From Strongylocentrotus purpuratus (taxonomy: Eukaryota > Echinodermata > Echinoidea > Camarodonta > Strongylocentrotidae), in the NCBI RefSeq assembly GCF_000002235.5, contig NW_022145611.1:10256342-10320341 (forward strand): 64,000 nucleotides of DNA, in the 5' to 3' direction. Below, in pieces: positions 1 through 13,199 of this stretch. Position numbers and translations under genes: made by a program. Every line of letters begins with the position of its first letter. The first letter of the stretch is position 1. The notes under the pieces are model-generated. The model ran no database searches. It saw nothing but the letters and a program-made list of their open reading frames with translations, and was not told where the DNA came from.

Positions 1-3000
1 GTTCATGAAAAGGGAAGTAGTGTCAAATCTTAGAAAATTCGAAAACCGCCCCTTTTTCGAAAAAATGGCAAGGGGTTAGCTCATCATTTTTGCCAAAAAA
101 TGAAAATTTTCAATCCTCTCCGTTTTCTCTCCATTAGAGTCCCAACATGCCCACAAACTTATTATGACTCCTGTTTGTTCATGAAAAGGGAAGTAGTGTC
201 AAATCTTAGAAAATTCGAAAACCGCCCCTTTTTCGAAAAAATGGCAAGGGGTTAGCTCATCATTTTTGCCAAAAAATGAAAATTTTCAATCCTCTCCGTT
301 TTCTATCCCTGATAGTGCCAACATCCCCTTAGACTTATTATGACTCCTGTTTGTTCATGAAAAGGGAAGTAGTGTCAAATTTTGGAAAATTCGAAAACCG
401 CCCCTTTTTCGAAAAAATGGCAAGGGGTTAGCTCATCATTTTTGCCAAAAAATGAAAATTTTCAATCCTCTCCGTTTTCTCTCCATTAGAGTCCCAACAT
501 GCCCACAAACTTATTATGACTCCTGTTTGTTCATGAAAAGGGAAGTAGTGTCAAATCTTAGAAAATTCGAAAACCGCCCCTTTTTCGAAAAAATGGCAAG
601 GGGTTAGCTCATCATTTTTGCCAAAAAATGAAAATTTTCAATCCTCTCCGTTTTCTATCCCTGATAGTGCCAACATCCCCTTAGACTTATTATGACTCCT
701 GTTTGTTCATGAAAAGGGAAGTAGTGTCAAATCTTGGAAAATTCGAAAACCGCCCCTTTTTCGAAAAAATGGCAAGGGGTTAGCTCATCATTTTTGCCAA
801 AAAATGAAAATTTTCAATCCTCTCCGTTTTCTATCCCTGATAGTGCCAACATCCCCTTAGACTTGTTATGACTCCTGTTTGTTCATAAAAAGGGAAGTAG
901 TGTCAAATCTTGGAAAATGCGAAAACCGCCCCTTTTTCGAAAAAATGGCAAGGGGTTAGCTCATCGTTTTTGCCAAAAAATGAAAATTTTCAATCTTCTC
1001 CGTTTTATCTCCCTGATAGTGCCAACATCCCCTTAGACTTATTATGACTCCTGTTTGTTCATGAAAAGGGAAGTAGTGTCAAATCTTAGAAAATTCGAAA
1101 ACCGCCCCTTTTTCGAAAAAATGGCAAGGGGTTAGCTCATCGTTTTTGCCAAAAAATAAAATTTTCAATCCTCTCCGTTTTCTCTCCCTGATAGTGCCAA
1201 CATCCCCTTAGACTTATTATGACTCCTGTTTGTTCATGAAAAGGGAAGTAGTGTCAAATTTAGGAAAATTCGAAAACCGCCCCTTTTTCGAAAAAATGGC
1301 AAGGGGTTAGCTCATCGTTTTTGCCAAAAAATGTAAATTTTCAATCTTCTCCGTTTTCTCTCCATTAGAGTCCCAACATGCCCACAAATTTATTATGACT
1401 CCTGTTTGTTCATGAAAAGGGAAGTAGTGTCAAATCTTAGAAAATGCGAAAACCGCCCCTTTTTCGAAAAAATGGCAAGGGGTTAGCTCATCATTTTTGC
1501 CAAAAAATGAAAATTTTCAATCCTCTCCGTTTTCTCTCCCTGATAGTGCCAACATCCCCTTAGACTTGTTATGACTCCTGTTTGTTCATGAAAAGGGAAG
1601 TAGTGTCAAATTTTGGAAAATTCGAAAACCGCCCCTTTTTCGAAAAAATGGCAAGGGGTTAGCTCATCATTTTTGCCAAAAAATGAAAATTTTCAATCCT
1701 CTCCGTTTTCTCTCCCTGATAGTGCCAACATCCCCTTAGACTTATTATGACTCCTGTTTGTTCATGAAAAGGGAAGTAGTGTCAAATTTTGGAAAATTCG
1801 AAAACCGCCCCTTTTTCGAAAAAATGGCAAGGGGTTAGCTCATCATTTTTGCCAAAAAATGAAAATTTTCAATCCTCTCCGTTTTCTCTCCATTAGAGTC
1901 CCAACATGCCCACAAACTTATTATGACTCCTGTTTGTTCATGAAAAGGGAAGTAGTGTCAAATCTTAGAAAATTCGAAAACCGCCCCTTTTTCGAAAAAA
2001 TGGCAAGGGGTTAGCTCATCATTTTTGCCAAAAAATAAAATTTTTCAATCCTCTCCGTTTTCTCTCCCTGATAGTGCCAACATCCCCTTAGACTTATTAT
2101 GACTCCTGTTTGTTCATGAAAAGGGAAGTAGTGTCAAATTTAGGAAAATTCGAAAACCGCCCCTTTTTCGAAAAAATGGCAAGGGGTTAGCTCATCATTT
2201 TTGCCAAAAAATGAAAATTTTCAATCCTCTCCGTTTTCTATCCCTGATAGTGCCAACATCCCCTTAGACTTGTTATGACTCCTGTTTGTTCATAAAAAGG
2301 GAAGTAGTGTCAAATCTTGGAAAATGCGAAAACCGCCCCTTTTTCGAAAAAATGGCAAGGGGTTAGCTCATCATTTTTGCCAAAAAATGAAAATTTTCAA
2401 TCCTCTCCGTTTTCTATCCCTGATAGTGCCAACATCCCCTTAGACTTGTTATGACTCCTGTTTGTTCATAAAAAGGGAAGTAGTGTCAAATCTTGGAAAA
2501 TGCGAAAACCGCCCCTTTTTCGAAAAAATGGCAAGGGGTTAGCTCATCGTTTTTGCCAAAAAATGAAAATTTTCAATCTTCTCCGTTTTATCTCCCTGAT
2601 AGTGCCAACATCCCCTTAGACTTATTATGACTCCTGTTTGTTCATGAAAAGGGAAGTAGTGTCAAATCTTAGAAAATTCGAAAACCGCCCCTTTTTCGAA
2701 AAAATGGCAAGGGGTTAGCTCATCGTTTTTGCCAAAAAATAAAAATTTTCAATCCTCTCCGTTTTCTCTCCCTGATAGTGCCAACATCCCCTTAGACTTA
2801 TTATGACTCCTGTTTGTTCATGAAAAGGGAAGTAGTGTCAAATTTAGGAAAATTCGAAAACCGCCCCTTTTTCGAAAAAATGGCAAGGGGTTAGCTCATC
2901 GTTTTTGCCAAAAAATGAAAATTTTCAATCTTCTCCGTTTTCTCTCCATTAGAGTCCCAACATGCCCACAAACTTATTATGACTCCTGTTTGTTCATGAA

Positions 3001-6000
3001 AAGGGAAGTAGTGTCAAATCTTAGAAAATGCGAAAACCGCCCCTTTTTCGAAAAAATGGCAAGGGGTTAGCTCATCATTTTTGCCAAAAAATGAAAATTT
3101 TCAATCCTCTCCGTTTTCTCTCCCTGATAGTGCCAACATCCCCTTAGACTTGTTATGACTCCTGTTTGTTCATGAAAAGGGAAGTAGTGTCAAATTTTGG
3201 AAAATTCGAAAACCGCCCCTTTTTCGAAAAAATGGCAAGGGGTTAGCTCATCATTTTTGCCAAAAAATGAAAATTTTCAATCCTCTCCGTTTTCTCTCCA
3301 TTAGAGTCCCAACATGCCCACAAACTTATTATGACTCCTGTTTGTTCATGAAAAGGGAAGTAGTGTCAAATCTTAGAAAATTCGAAAACCGCCCCTTTTT
3401 CGAAAAAATGGCAAGGGGTTAGCTCATCATTTTTGCCAAAAAATGAAAATTTTCAATCCTCTCCGTTTTCTATCCCTGATAGTGCCAACATCCCCTTAGA
3501 CTTATTATGACTCCTGTTTGTTCATGAAAAGGGAAGTAGTGTCAAATTTGGAAAATTCGAAAACCGCCCCTTTTTCGAAAAAATGGCAAGGGGTTAGCTC
3601 ATCATTTTTGCCAAAAAATGAAAATTTTCAATCCTCTCCGTTTTCTCTCCATTAGAGTCCCAACATGCCCACAAACTTATTATGACTCCTGTTTGTTCAT
3701 GAAAAGGGAAGTAGTGTCAAATCTTAGAAAATTCGAAAACCGCCCCTTTTTCGAAAAAATGGCAAGGGGTTAGCTCATCGTTTTTGCCAAAAAATGAAAA
3801 TTTTCAATCCTCTCCGTTTTCTCTCCCTGATAGTGCCAACATCCCCTTAGACTTATTATGACTCCTGTTTGTTCATGAAAAGGGAAGTAGTGTCAAATTT
3901 AGGAAAATTCGAAAACCGCCCCTTTTTCGAAAAAATGGCAAGGGGTTAGCTCATCGTTTTTGCCAAAAAATGAAAATTTTCAATCTTCTCCGTTTTCTCT
4001 CCATTAGAGTCCCAACATGCCCACAAACTTATTATGACTCCTGTTTGTTCATGAAAAGGGAAGTAGTTTCAAATCTTAGAAAATTCGAAAACCGCCCCTT
4101 TTTCGAAAAAATGGCAAGGGGTTAGCTCATCATTTTTGCCAAAAAATGAAAATTTTCAATCCTCTCCGTTTTCTATCCCTGATAGTGCCAACATCCCCTT
4201 AGACTTATTATGACTCCTGTTTGTTCATGAAAAGGGAAGTAGTGTCAAATTTTGGAAAATTCGAAAACCGCCCCTTTTTCGAAAAAATGGCAAGGGGTTA
4301 GCTCATCATTTTTGCCAAAAAATGAAAATTTTCAATCCTCTCCGTTTTCTCTCCATTAGAGTCCCAACATGCCCACAAACTTATTATGACTCCTGTTTGT
4401 TCATGAAAAGGGAAGTAGTGTCAAATCTTAGAAAATTCGAAAACCGCCCCTTTTTCGAAAAAATGGCAAGGGGTTAGCTCATCATTTTTGCCAAAAAATG
4501 AAAATTTTCAATCCTCTCCGTTTTCTATCCCTGATAGTGCCAACATCCCCTTAGACTTATTATGACTCCTGTTTGTTCATGAAAAGGGAAGTAGTGTCAA
4601 ATTTTGGAAAATTCGAAAACCGCCCCTTTTTCGAAAAAATGGCAAGGGGTTAGCTCATCATTTTTGCCAAAAAATGAAAATTTTCAATCCTCTCCGTTTT
4701 CTATCCCTGATAGTGCCAACATCCCCTTAGACTTGTTATGACTCCTGTTTGTTCATAAAAAGGGAAGTAGTGTCAAATCTTGGAAAATGCGAAAACCGCC
4801 CCTTTTTCGAAAAAATGGCAAGGGGTTAGCTCATCGTTTTTGCCAAAAAATGAAAATTTTCAATCTTCTCCGTTTTTCTCCCTGATAGTGCCAACATCCC
4901 CTTAGACTTATTATGACTCCTGTTTGTTCATGAAAAGGGAAGTAGTGTCAAATTTAGGAAAATTCGAAAACCGCCCCTTTTTCGAAAAAATGGCAAGGGG
5001 TTAGCTCATCGTTTTTGCCAAAAAATGTAAATTTTCAATCTTCTCCGTTTTCTCTCCATTAGAGTCCCAACATGCCCACAAACTTATTATGACTCCTGTT
5101 TGTTCATGAAAAGGGAAGTAGTGTCAAATCTTAGAAAATGCGAAAACCGCCCCTTTTTCGAAAAAATGGCAAGGGGTTAGCTCATCATTTTTGCCAAAAA
5201 ATGAAAATTTTCAATCCTCTCCGTTTTCTCTCCCTGATAGTGCCAACATCCCCTTAGACTTATTATGACTCCTGTTTGTTCATGAAAAGGGAAGTAGTGC
5301 CAAATTTAGGAAAATTCGAAAACCGCCCCTTTTTCGAAAAAATGGCAAGGGGTTAGCTCATCGTTTTTGCCAAAAAATGAAAATTTTCAATCTTCTCCGT
5401 TTTCTCTCCATTAGAGTCCCAACATGCCCACAAACTTATTATGACTCCTGTTTGTTCATGAAAAGGGAAGTAGTTTCAAATCTTAGAAAATTCGAAAACC
5501 GCCCCTTTTTCGAAAAAATGGCAAGGGGTTAGCTCATCATTTTTGCCAAAAAATGAAAATTTTCAATCCTCTCCGTTTTCTATCCCTGATAGTGCCAACA
5601 TCCCCTTAGACTTATTATGACTCCTGTTTGTTCATGAAAAGGGAAGTAGTGTCAAATTTGGAAAATTCGAAAACCGCCCCTTTTTCGAAAAAATGGCAAG
5701 GGGTTAGCTCATCATTTTTGCCAAAAAATGAAAATTTTCAATCCTCTCCGTTTTCTCTCCATTAGAGTCCCAACATGCCCACAAACTTATTATGACTCCT
5801 GTTTGTTCATGAAAAGGGAAGTAGTGTCAAATCTTAGAAAATTCGAAAACCGCCCCTTTTTCGAAAAAATGGCAAGGGGTTAGCTCATCATTTTTGCCAA
5901 AAAATGAAAATTTTCAATCCTCTCCGTTTTCTATCCCTGATAGTGCCAACATCCCCTTAGACTTATTATGACTCCTGTTTGTTCATGAAAAGGGAAGTAG

Positions 6001-9000
6001 TGTCAAATTTTGGAAAATTCGAAAACCGCCCCTTTTTCGAAAAAATGGCAAGGGGTTAGCTCATCATTTTTGCCAAAAAATGAAAATTTTCAATCCTCTC
6101 CGTTTTCTATCCCTGATAGTGCCAACATCCCCTTAGACTTATTATGACTCCTGTTTGTTCATAAAAAGGGAAGTAGTGTCAAATCTTGGAAAATGCGAAA
6201 ACCGCCCCTTTTTCGAAAAAATGGCAAGGGGTTAGCTCATCGTTTTTGCCAAAAAATGAAAATTTTCAATCTTCTCCGTTTTATCTCCCTGATAGTGCCA
6301 ACATCCCCTTAGACTTATTATGACTCCTGTTTGTTCATGAAAAGGGAAGTAGTGTCAAATTTAGGAAAATTCGAAAACCGCCCCTTTTTCGAAAAAATGG
6401 CAAGGGGTTAGCTCATCGTTTTTGCCAAAAAATGTAAATTTTCAATCTTCTCCGTTTTCTCTCCATTAGAGTCCCAACATGCCCACAAATTTATTATGAC
6501 TCCTGTTTGTTCATGAAAAGGGAAGTAGTGTCAAATCTTAGAAAATGCGAAAACCGCCCCTTTTTCGAAAAAATGGCAAGGGGTTAGCTCATCATTTTTG
6601 CCAAAAAATGAAAATTTTCAATCCTCTCCGTTTTCTCTCCCTGATAGTGCCAACATCCCCTTAGACTTGTTATGACTCCTGTTTGTTCATGAAAAGGGAA
6701 GTAGTGTCAAATTTTGGAAAATTCGAAAACCGCCCCTTTTTCGAAAAAATGGCAAGGGGTTAGCTCATCATTTTTGCCAAAAAATGAAAATTTTCAATCC
6801 TCTCCGTTTTCTCTCCCTGATAGTGCCAACATCCCCTTAGACTTATTATGACTCCTGTTTGTTCATGAAAAGGGAAGTAGTGTCAAATTTTGGAAAATGC
6901 GAAAACCGCCCCTTTTTCGAAAAAATGGCAAGGGGTTAGCTCATCGTTTTTGCCAAAAAATGAAAATTTTCAATCTTCTCCGTTTTATCTCCCTGATAGT
7001 GCCAACATCCCCTTAGACTTATTATGACTCCTGTTTGTTCATGAAAAGGGAAGTAGTGTCAAATCTTAGAAAATTCGAAAACCGCCCCTTTTTCGAAAAA
7101 ATGGCAAGGGGTTAGCTCATCGTTTTTGCCAAAAAATAAAATTTTCAATCCTCTCCGTTTTCTCTCCCTGATAGTGCCAACATCCCCTTAGACTTATTAT
7201 GACTCCTGTTTGTTCATGAAAAGGGAAGTAGTGTCAAATTTAGGAAAATTCGAAAACCGCCCCTTTTTCGAAAAAATGGCAAGGGGTTAGCTCATCGTTT
7301 TTGCCAAAAAATGTAAATTTTCAATCTTCTCCGTTTTCTCTCCATTAGAGTCCCAACATGCCCACAAATTTATTATGACTCCTGTTTGTTCATGAAAAGG
7401 GAAGTAGTGTCAAATCTTAGAAAATGCGAAAACCGCCCCTTTTTCGAAAAAATGGCAAGGGGTTAGCTCATCATTTTTGCCAAAAAATGAAAATTTTCAA
7501 TCCTCTCCGTTTTCTCTCCCTGATAGTGCCAACATCCCCTTAGACTTGTTATGACTCCTGTTTGTTCATGAAAAGGGAAGTAGTGTCAAATTTTGGAAAA
7601 TTCGAAAACCGCCCCTTTTTCGAAAAAATGGCAAGGGGTTAGCTCATCATTTTTGCCAAAAAATGAAAATTTTCAATCCTCTCCGTTTTCTCTCCATTAG
7701 AGTCCCAACATGCCCACAAACTTATTATGACTCCTGTTTGTTCATGAAAAGGGAAGTAGTTTCAAATCTTAGAAAATTCGAAAACCGCCCCTTTTTCGAA
7801 AAAATGGCAAGGGGTTAGCTCATCATTTTTGCCAAAAAATGAAAATTTTCAATCCTCTCCGTTTTCTCTCCCTGATAGTGCCAACATCCCCTTAGACTTA
7901 TTATGACTCCTGTTTGTTCATGAAAAGGGAAGTAGTGTCAAATTTAGGAAAATTCGAAAACCGCCCCTTTTTCGAAAAAATGGCAAGGGGTTAGCTCATC
8001 ATTTTTGCCAAAAAATGAAAATTTTCAATCCTCTCCGTTTTCTATCCCTGATAGTGCCAACATCCCCTTAGACTTGTTATGACTCCTGTTTGTTCATAAA
8101 AAGGGAAGTAGTGTCAAATCTTGGAAAATGCGAAAACCGCCCCTTTTTCGAAAAAATGGCAAGGGGTTAGCTCATCATTTTTGCCAAAAAATGAAAATTT
8201 TCAATCCTCTCCGTTTTCTATCCCTGATAGTGCCAACATCCCCTTAGACTTGTTATGACTCCTGTTTGTTCATAAAAAGGGAAGTAGTGTCAAATCTTGG
8301 AAAATGCGAAAACCGCCCCTTTTTCGAAAAAATGGCAAGGGGTTAGCTCATCGTTTTTGCCAAAAAATGAAAATTTTCAATCTTCTCCGTTTTATCTCCC
8401 TGATAGTGCCAACATCCCCTTAGACTTATTATGACTCCTGTTTGTTCATGAAAAGGGAAGTAGTGTCAAATCTTAGAAAATTCGAAAACCGCCCCTTTTT
8501 CGAAAAAATGGCAAGGGGTTAGCTCATCGTTTTTGCCAAAAAATAAAAATTTTCAATCCTCTCCGTTTTCTCTCCCTGATAGTGCCAACATCCCCTTAGA
8601 CTTATTATGACTCCTGTTTGTTCATGAAAAGGGAAGTAGTGTCAATTTAGGAAAATTCGAAAACCGCCCCTTTTTCGAAAAAATGGCAAGGGGTTAGCTC
8701 ATCATTTTTGCCAAAAAATGAAAATTTTCAATCCTCTCCGTTTTCTATCCCTGATAGTCCCAACATGCCCACAAACTTATTATGACTCCTGTTTGTTCAT
8801 GAAAAGGGAAGTAGTGTCAAATCTTAGAAAATTCGAAAACCGCCCCTTTTTCGAAAAAAGGCAAGGGGTTAGCTCATCATTTTTGCCAAAAAATGAAAAT
8901 TTTCAATCCTCTCCGTTTTCTCTCTCTGATAGTGCCAACATCCCCTTAGACTTGTTATGACTCCTGTTTGTTCATGAAAAGGGAAGTAGTGTCAAATTTT

Positions 9001-12000
9001 GGAAAATTCGAAAACCGCCCCTTTTTCGAAAAAATGGCAAGGGGTTAGCTCATCATTTTTGCCAAAAAATGAAAATTTTCAATCCTCTCCGTTTTCTCTC
9101 CATTAGAGTCCCAACATGCCCACAAACTTATTATGACTCCTGTTTGTTCATGAAAAGGGAAGTAGTTTCAAATCTTAGAAAATTCGAAAACCGCCCCTTT
9201 TTCGAAAAAATGGCAAGGGGTTAGCTCATCATTTTTGCCAAAAAATGAAAATTTTCAATCCTCTCCGTTTTCTATCCCTGATAGTGCCAACATCCCCTTA
9301 GACTTATTATGACTCCTGTTTGTTCATGAAAAGGGAAGTAGTGTCAAATTTTGGAAAATTCGAAAACCGCCCCTTTTTCGAAAAAATGGCAAGGGGTTAG
9401 CTCATCATTTTTGCCAAAAAATGAAAATTTTCAATCCTCTCCGTTTTCTATCCCTGATAGTCCCAACATGCCCACAAACTTATTATGACTCCTGTTTGTT
9501 CATGAAAAGGGAAGTAGTGTCAAATCTTAGAAAATTCGAAAACCGCCCCTTTTTCGAAAAAAGGCAAGGGGTTAGCTCATCATTTTTGCCAAAATATGAA
9601 AATTTTCAATCCTCTCCGTTTTCTATCCCTGAAAGTGCCAACATCCCCTTAGACTTATTATGACTCCTGTTTGTTCATGAAAAGGGAAGTAGTGTCAAAT
9701 TTTGGAAAATTCGAAAACCGCCCCTTTTTCGAAAAAATGGCAAGGGGTTAGCTCATCATTTTTGCCAAAAAATGAAAATTTTCAATCCTCTCCGTTTTCT
9801 ATCCCTGATAGTGCCAACATCCCCTTAGACTTGTTATGACTCCTGTTTGTTCATAAAAAGGGAAGTAGTGTCAAATCTTGGAAAATGCGAAAACCGCCCC
9901 TTTTTCGAAAAAATGGCAAGGGGTTAGCTCATCGTTTTTGCCAAAAAATGAAAATTTTCAATCTTCTCCGTTTTATCTCCCTGATAGTGCCAACATCCCC
10001 TTAGACTTATTATGACTCCTGTTTGTTCATGAAAAGGGAAGTAGTGTCAAATTTAGGAAAATTCGAAAACCGCCCCTTTTTCGAAAAAATGGCAAGGGGT
10101 TAGCTCATCGTTTTTGCCAAAAAATGTAAATTTTCAATCTTCTCCGTTTTCTCTCCATTAGAGTCCCAACATGCCCACAAATTTATTATGACTCCTGTTT
10201 GTTCATGAAAAGGGAAGTAGTGTCAAATCTTAGAAAATGCGAAAACCGCCCCTTTTTCGAAAAAATGGCAAGGGGTTAGCTCATCATTTTTGCCAAAAAA
10301 TGAAAATTTTCAATCCTCTCCGTTTTCTCTCCCTGATAGTGCCAACATCCCCTTAGACTTGTTATGACTCCTGTTTGTTCATGAAAAGGGAAGTAGTGTC
10401 AAATTTTGGAAAATTCGAAAACCGCCCCTTTTTCGAAAAAATGGCAAGGGGTTAGCTCATCATTTTTGCCAAAAAATGAAAATTTTCAATCCTCTCCGTT
10501 TTCTCTCCCTGATAGTGCCAACATCCCCTTAGACTTATTATGACTCCTGTTTGTTCATGAAAAGGGAAGTAGTGTCAAATTTTGGAAAATTCGAAAACCG
10601 CCCCTTTTTCGAAAAAATGGCAAGGGGTTAGCTCATCATTTTTGCCAAAAAATGAAAATTTTCAATCCTCTCCGTTTTCTCTCCATTAGAGTCCCAACAT
10701 GCCCACAAACTTATTATGACTCCTGTTTGTTCATGAAAAGGGAAGTAGTGTCAAATCTTAGAAAATTCGAAAACCGCCCCTTTTTCGAAAAAATGGCAAG
10801 GGGTTAGCTCATCATTTTTGCCAAAAAATGAAAATTTTCAATCCTCTCCGTTTTCTATCCCTGATAGTGCCAACATCCCCTTAGACTTGTTATGACTCCT
10901 GTTTGTTCATAAAAAGGGAAGTAGTGTCAAATCTTGGAAAATGCGAAAACCGCCCCTTTTTCGAAAAAATGGCAAGGGGTTAGCTCATCATTTTTGCCAA
11001 AAAATGAAAATTTTCAATCCTCTCCGTTTTCTATCCCTGATAGTGCCAACATCCCCTTAGACTTGTTATGACTCCTGTTTGTTCATAAAAAGGGAAGTAG
11101 TGTCAAATCTTGGAAAATGCGAAAACCGCCCCTTTTTCGAAAAAATGGCAAGGGGTTAGCTCATCGTTTTTGCCAAAAAATAAAATTTTCAATCCTCTCC
11201 GTTTTCTCTCCCTGATAGTGCCAACATCCCCTTAGACTTATTATGACTCCTGTTTGTTCATGAAAAGGGAAGTAGTGTCAAATCTTAGAAAATTCGAAAA
11301 CCGCCCCTTTTTCGAAAAAATGGCAAGGGGTTAGCTCATCCTTTTTGCCAAAAAATAAAAATTTTCAATCCTCTCCGTTTTCTCTCCCTGATAGTGCCAA
11401 CATCCCCTTAGACTTATTATGACTCCTGTTTGTTCATGAAAAGGGAAGTAGTGCCAAATTTAGGAAAATTCGAAAACCGCCCCTTTTTCGAAAAAATGGC
11501 AAGGGGTTAGCTCATCGTTTTTGCCAAAAAATGAAAATTTTCAATCCTCTCCGTTTTCTCTCCATTAGAGTCCCAACATGCCCACAAACTTATTATGACT
11601 CCTGTTTGTTCATGAAAAGGGAAGTAGTTTCAAATCTTAGAAAATTCGAAAACCGCCCCTTTTTCGAAAAAATGGCAAGGGGTTAGCTCATCGTTTTTGC
11701 CAAAAAATGAAAATTTTCAATCTTCTCCGTTTTATCTCCCTGATAGTGCCAACATCCCCTTAGACTTATTATGACTCCTGTTTGTTCATGAAAAGGGAAG
11801 TAGTGTCAAATTTAGGAAAATTCGAAAACCGCCCCTTTTTCGAAAAAATGGCAAGGGGTTAGCTCATCGTTTTTGCCAAAAAATGTAAATTTTCAATCTT
11901 CTCCGTTTTCTCTCCATTAGAGTCCCAACATGCCAACAAACTTATTATGACTCCTGTTTGTTCATGAAAAGGGAAGTAGTGTCAAATCTTAGAAAATGCG

Positions 12001-13199
12001 AAAACCGCCCCTTTTTCGAAAAAATGGCAAGGGGTTAGCTCATCATTTTTGCCAAAAAATGAAAATTTTCAATCCTCTCCGTTTTCTCTCCCTGATAGTG
12101 CCAACATCCCCTTAGACTTGTTATGACTCCTGTTTGTTCATAAAAGGGAAGTAGTGTCAAATCTTGGAAAATGCGAAAACCGCCCCTTTTTCGAAAAAAT
12201 GGCAAGGGGTTAGCTCATCATTTTTGCCAAAAAATGAAAATTTTCAATCTTCTCCGTTTTCTCTCCATTAGAGTCCCAACATGCCCACAAACTTATTATG
12301 ACTCCTGTTTGTTCATGAAAAGGGAAGTAGTGTCAAATCTTAGAAAATTCGAAAACCGCCCCTTTTTCGAAAAAATGGCAAGGGGTTAGCTCATCATTTT
12401 TGCCAAAAAATGAAAATTTTCAATCCTCTCCGTTTTCTATCCCTGATAGTGCCAACATCCCCTTAGACTTGTTATGACTCCTGTTTGTTCATAAAAAGGG
12501 AAGTAGTGTCAAATCTTAGAAAATGCGAAAACCGCCCCTTTTTCGAAAAAATGGCAAGGGGTTAGCTCATCATTTTTGCCAAAAAATGAAAATTTTCAAT
12601 CCTCTCCGTTTTCTCTCCCTGATAGTGCCAACATCCCCTTAGACTTGTTATGACTCCTGTTTGTTCATAAAAAGGGAAGTAGTGTCAAATCTTGGAAAAT
12701 GCGAAAACCGCCCCTTTTTCGAAAAAATGGCAAGGGGTTAGCTCATCATTTTTGCCAAAAAATGAAAATTTTCAATCTTCTCCGTTTTCTCTCCATTAGA
12801 GTCCCAACATGCCCACAAACTTATTATGACTCCTGTTTGTTCATGAAAAGGGAAGTAGTGTCAAATCTTAGAAAATTCGAAAACCGCCCCTTTTTCGAAA
12901 AAATGGCAAGGGGTTAGCTCATCATTTTTGCCAAAAAATGAAAATTTTCAATCCTCTCCGTTTTCTATCCCTGATAGTGCCAACATCCCCTTAGACTTGT
13001 TATGACTCCTGTTTGTTCATAAAAAGGGAAGTAGTGTCAAATCTTGGAAAATGCGAAAACCGCCCCTTTTTCGAAAAAATGGCAAGGGGTTAGCTCATCA
13101 TTTTTGCCAAAAAATGAAAATTTTCAATCCTCTCCGTTTTCTATCCCTGATAGTGCCAACATCCCCTTAGACTTGTTATGACTCCTGTTTGTTCATAAA

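Noticed and set aside
8718-8960. 80-codon frames repeated along the satellite (also at 9421, 12171, 12699, 20088, 22332)
   Set aside because: They arise where a 1-base change closes the frame across 176-bp monomers. The monomer length is not a multiple of three and most copies lack the frame, so there is no coding signal.
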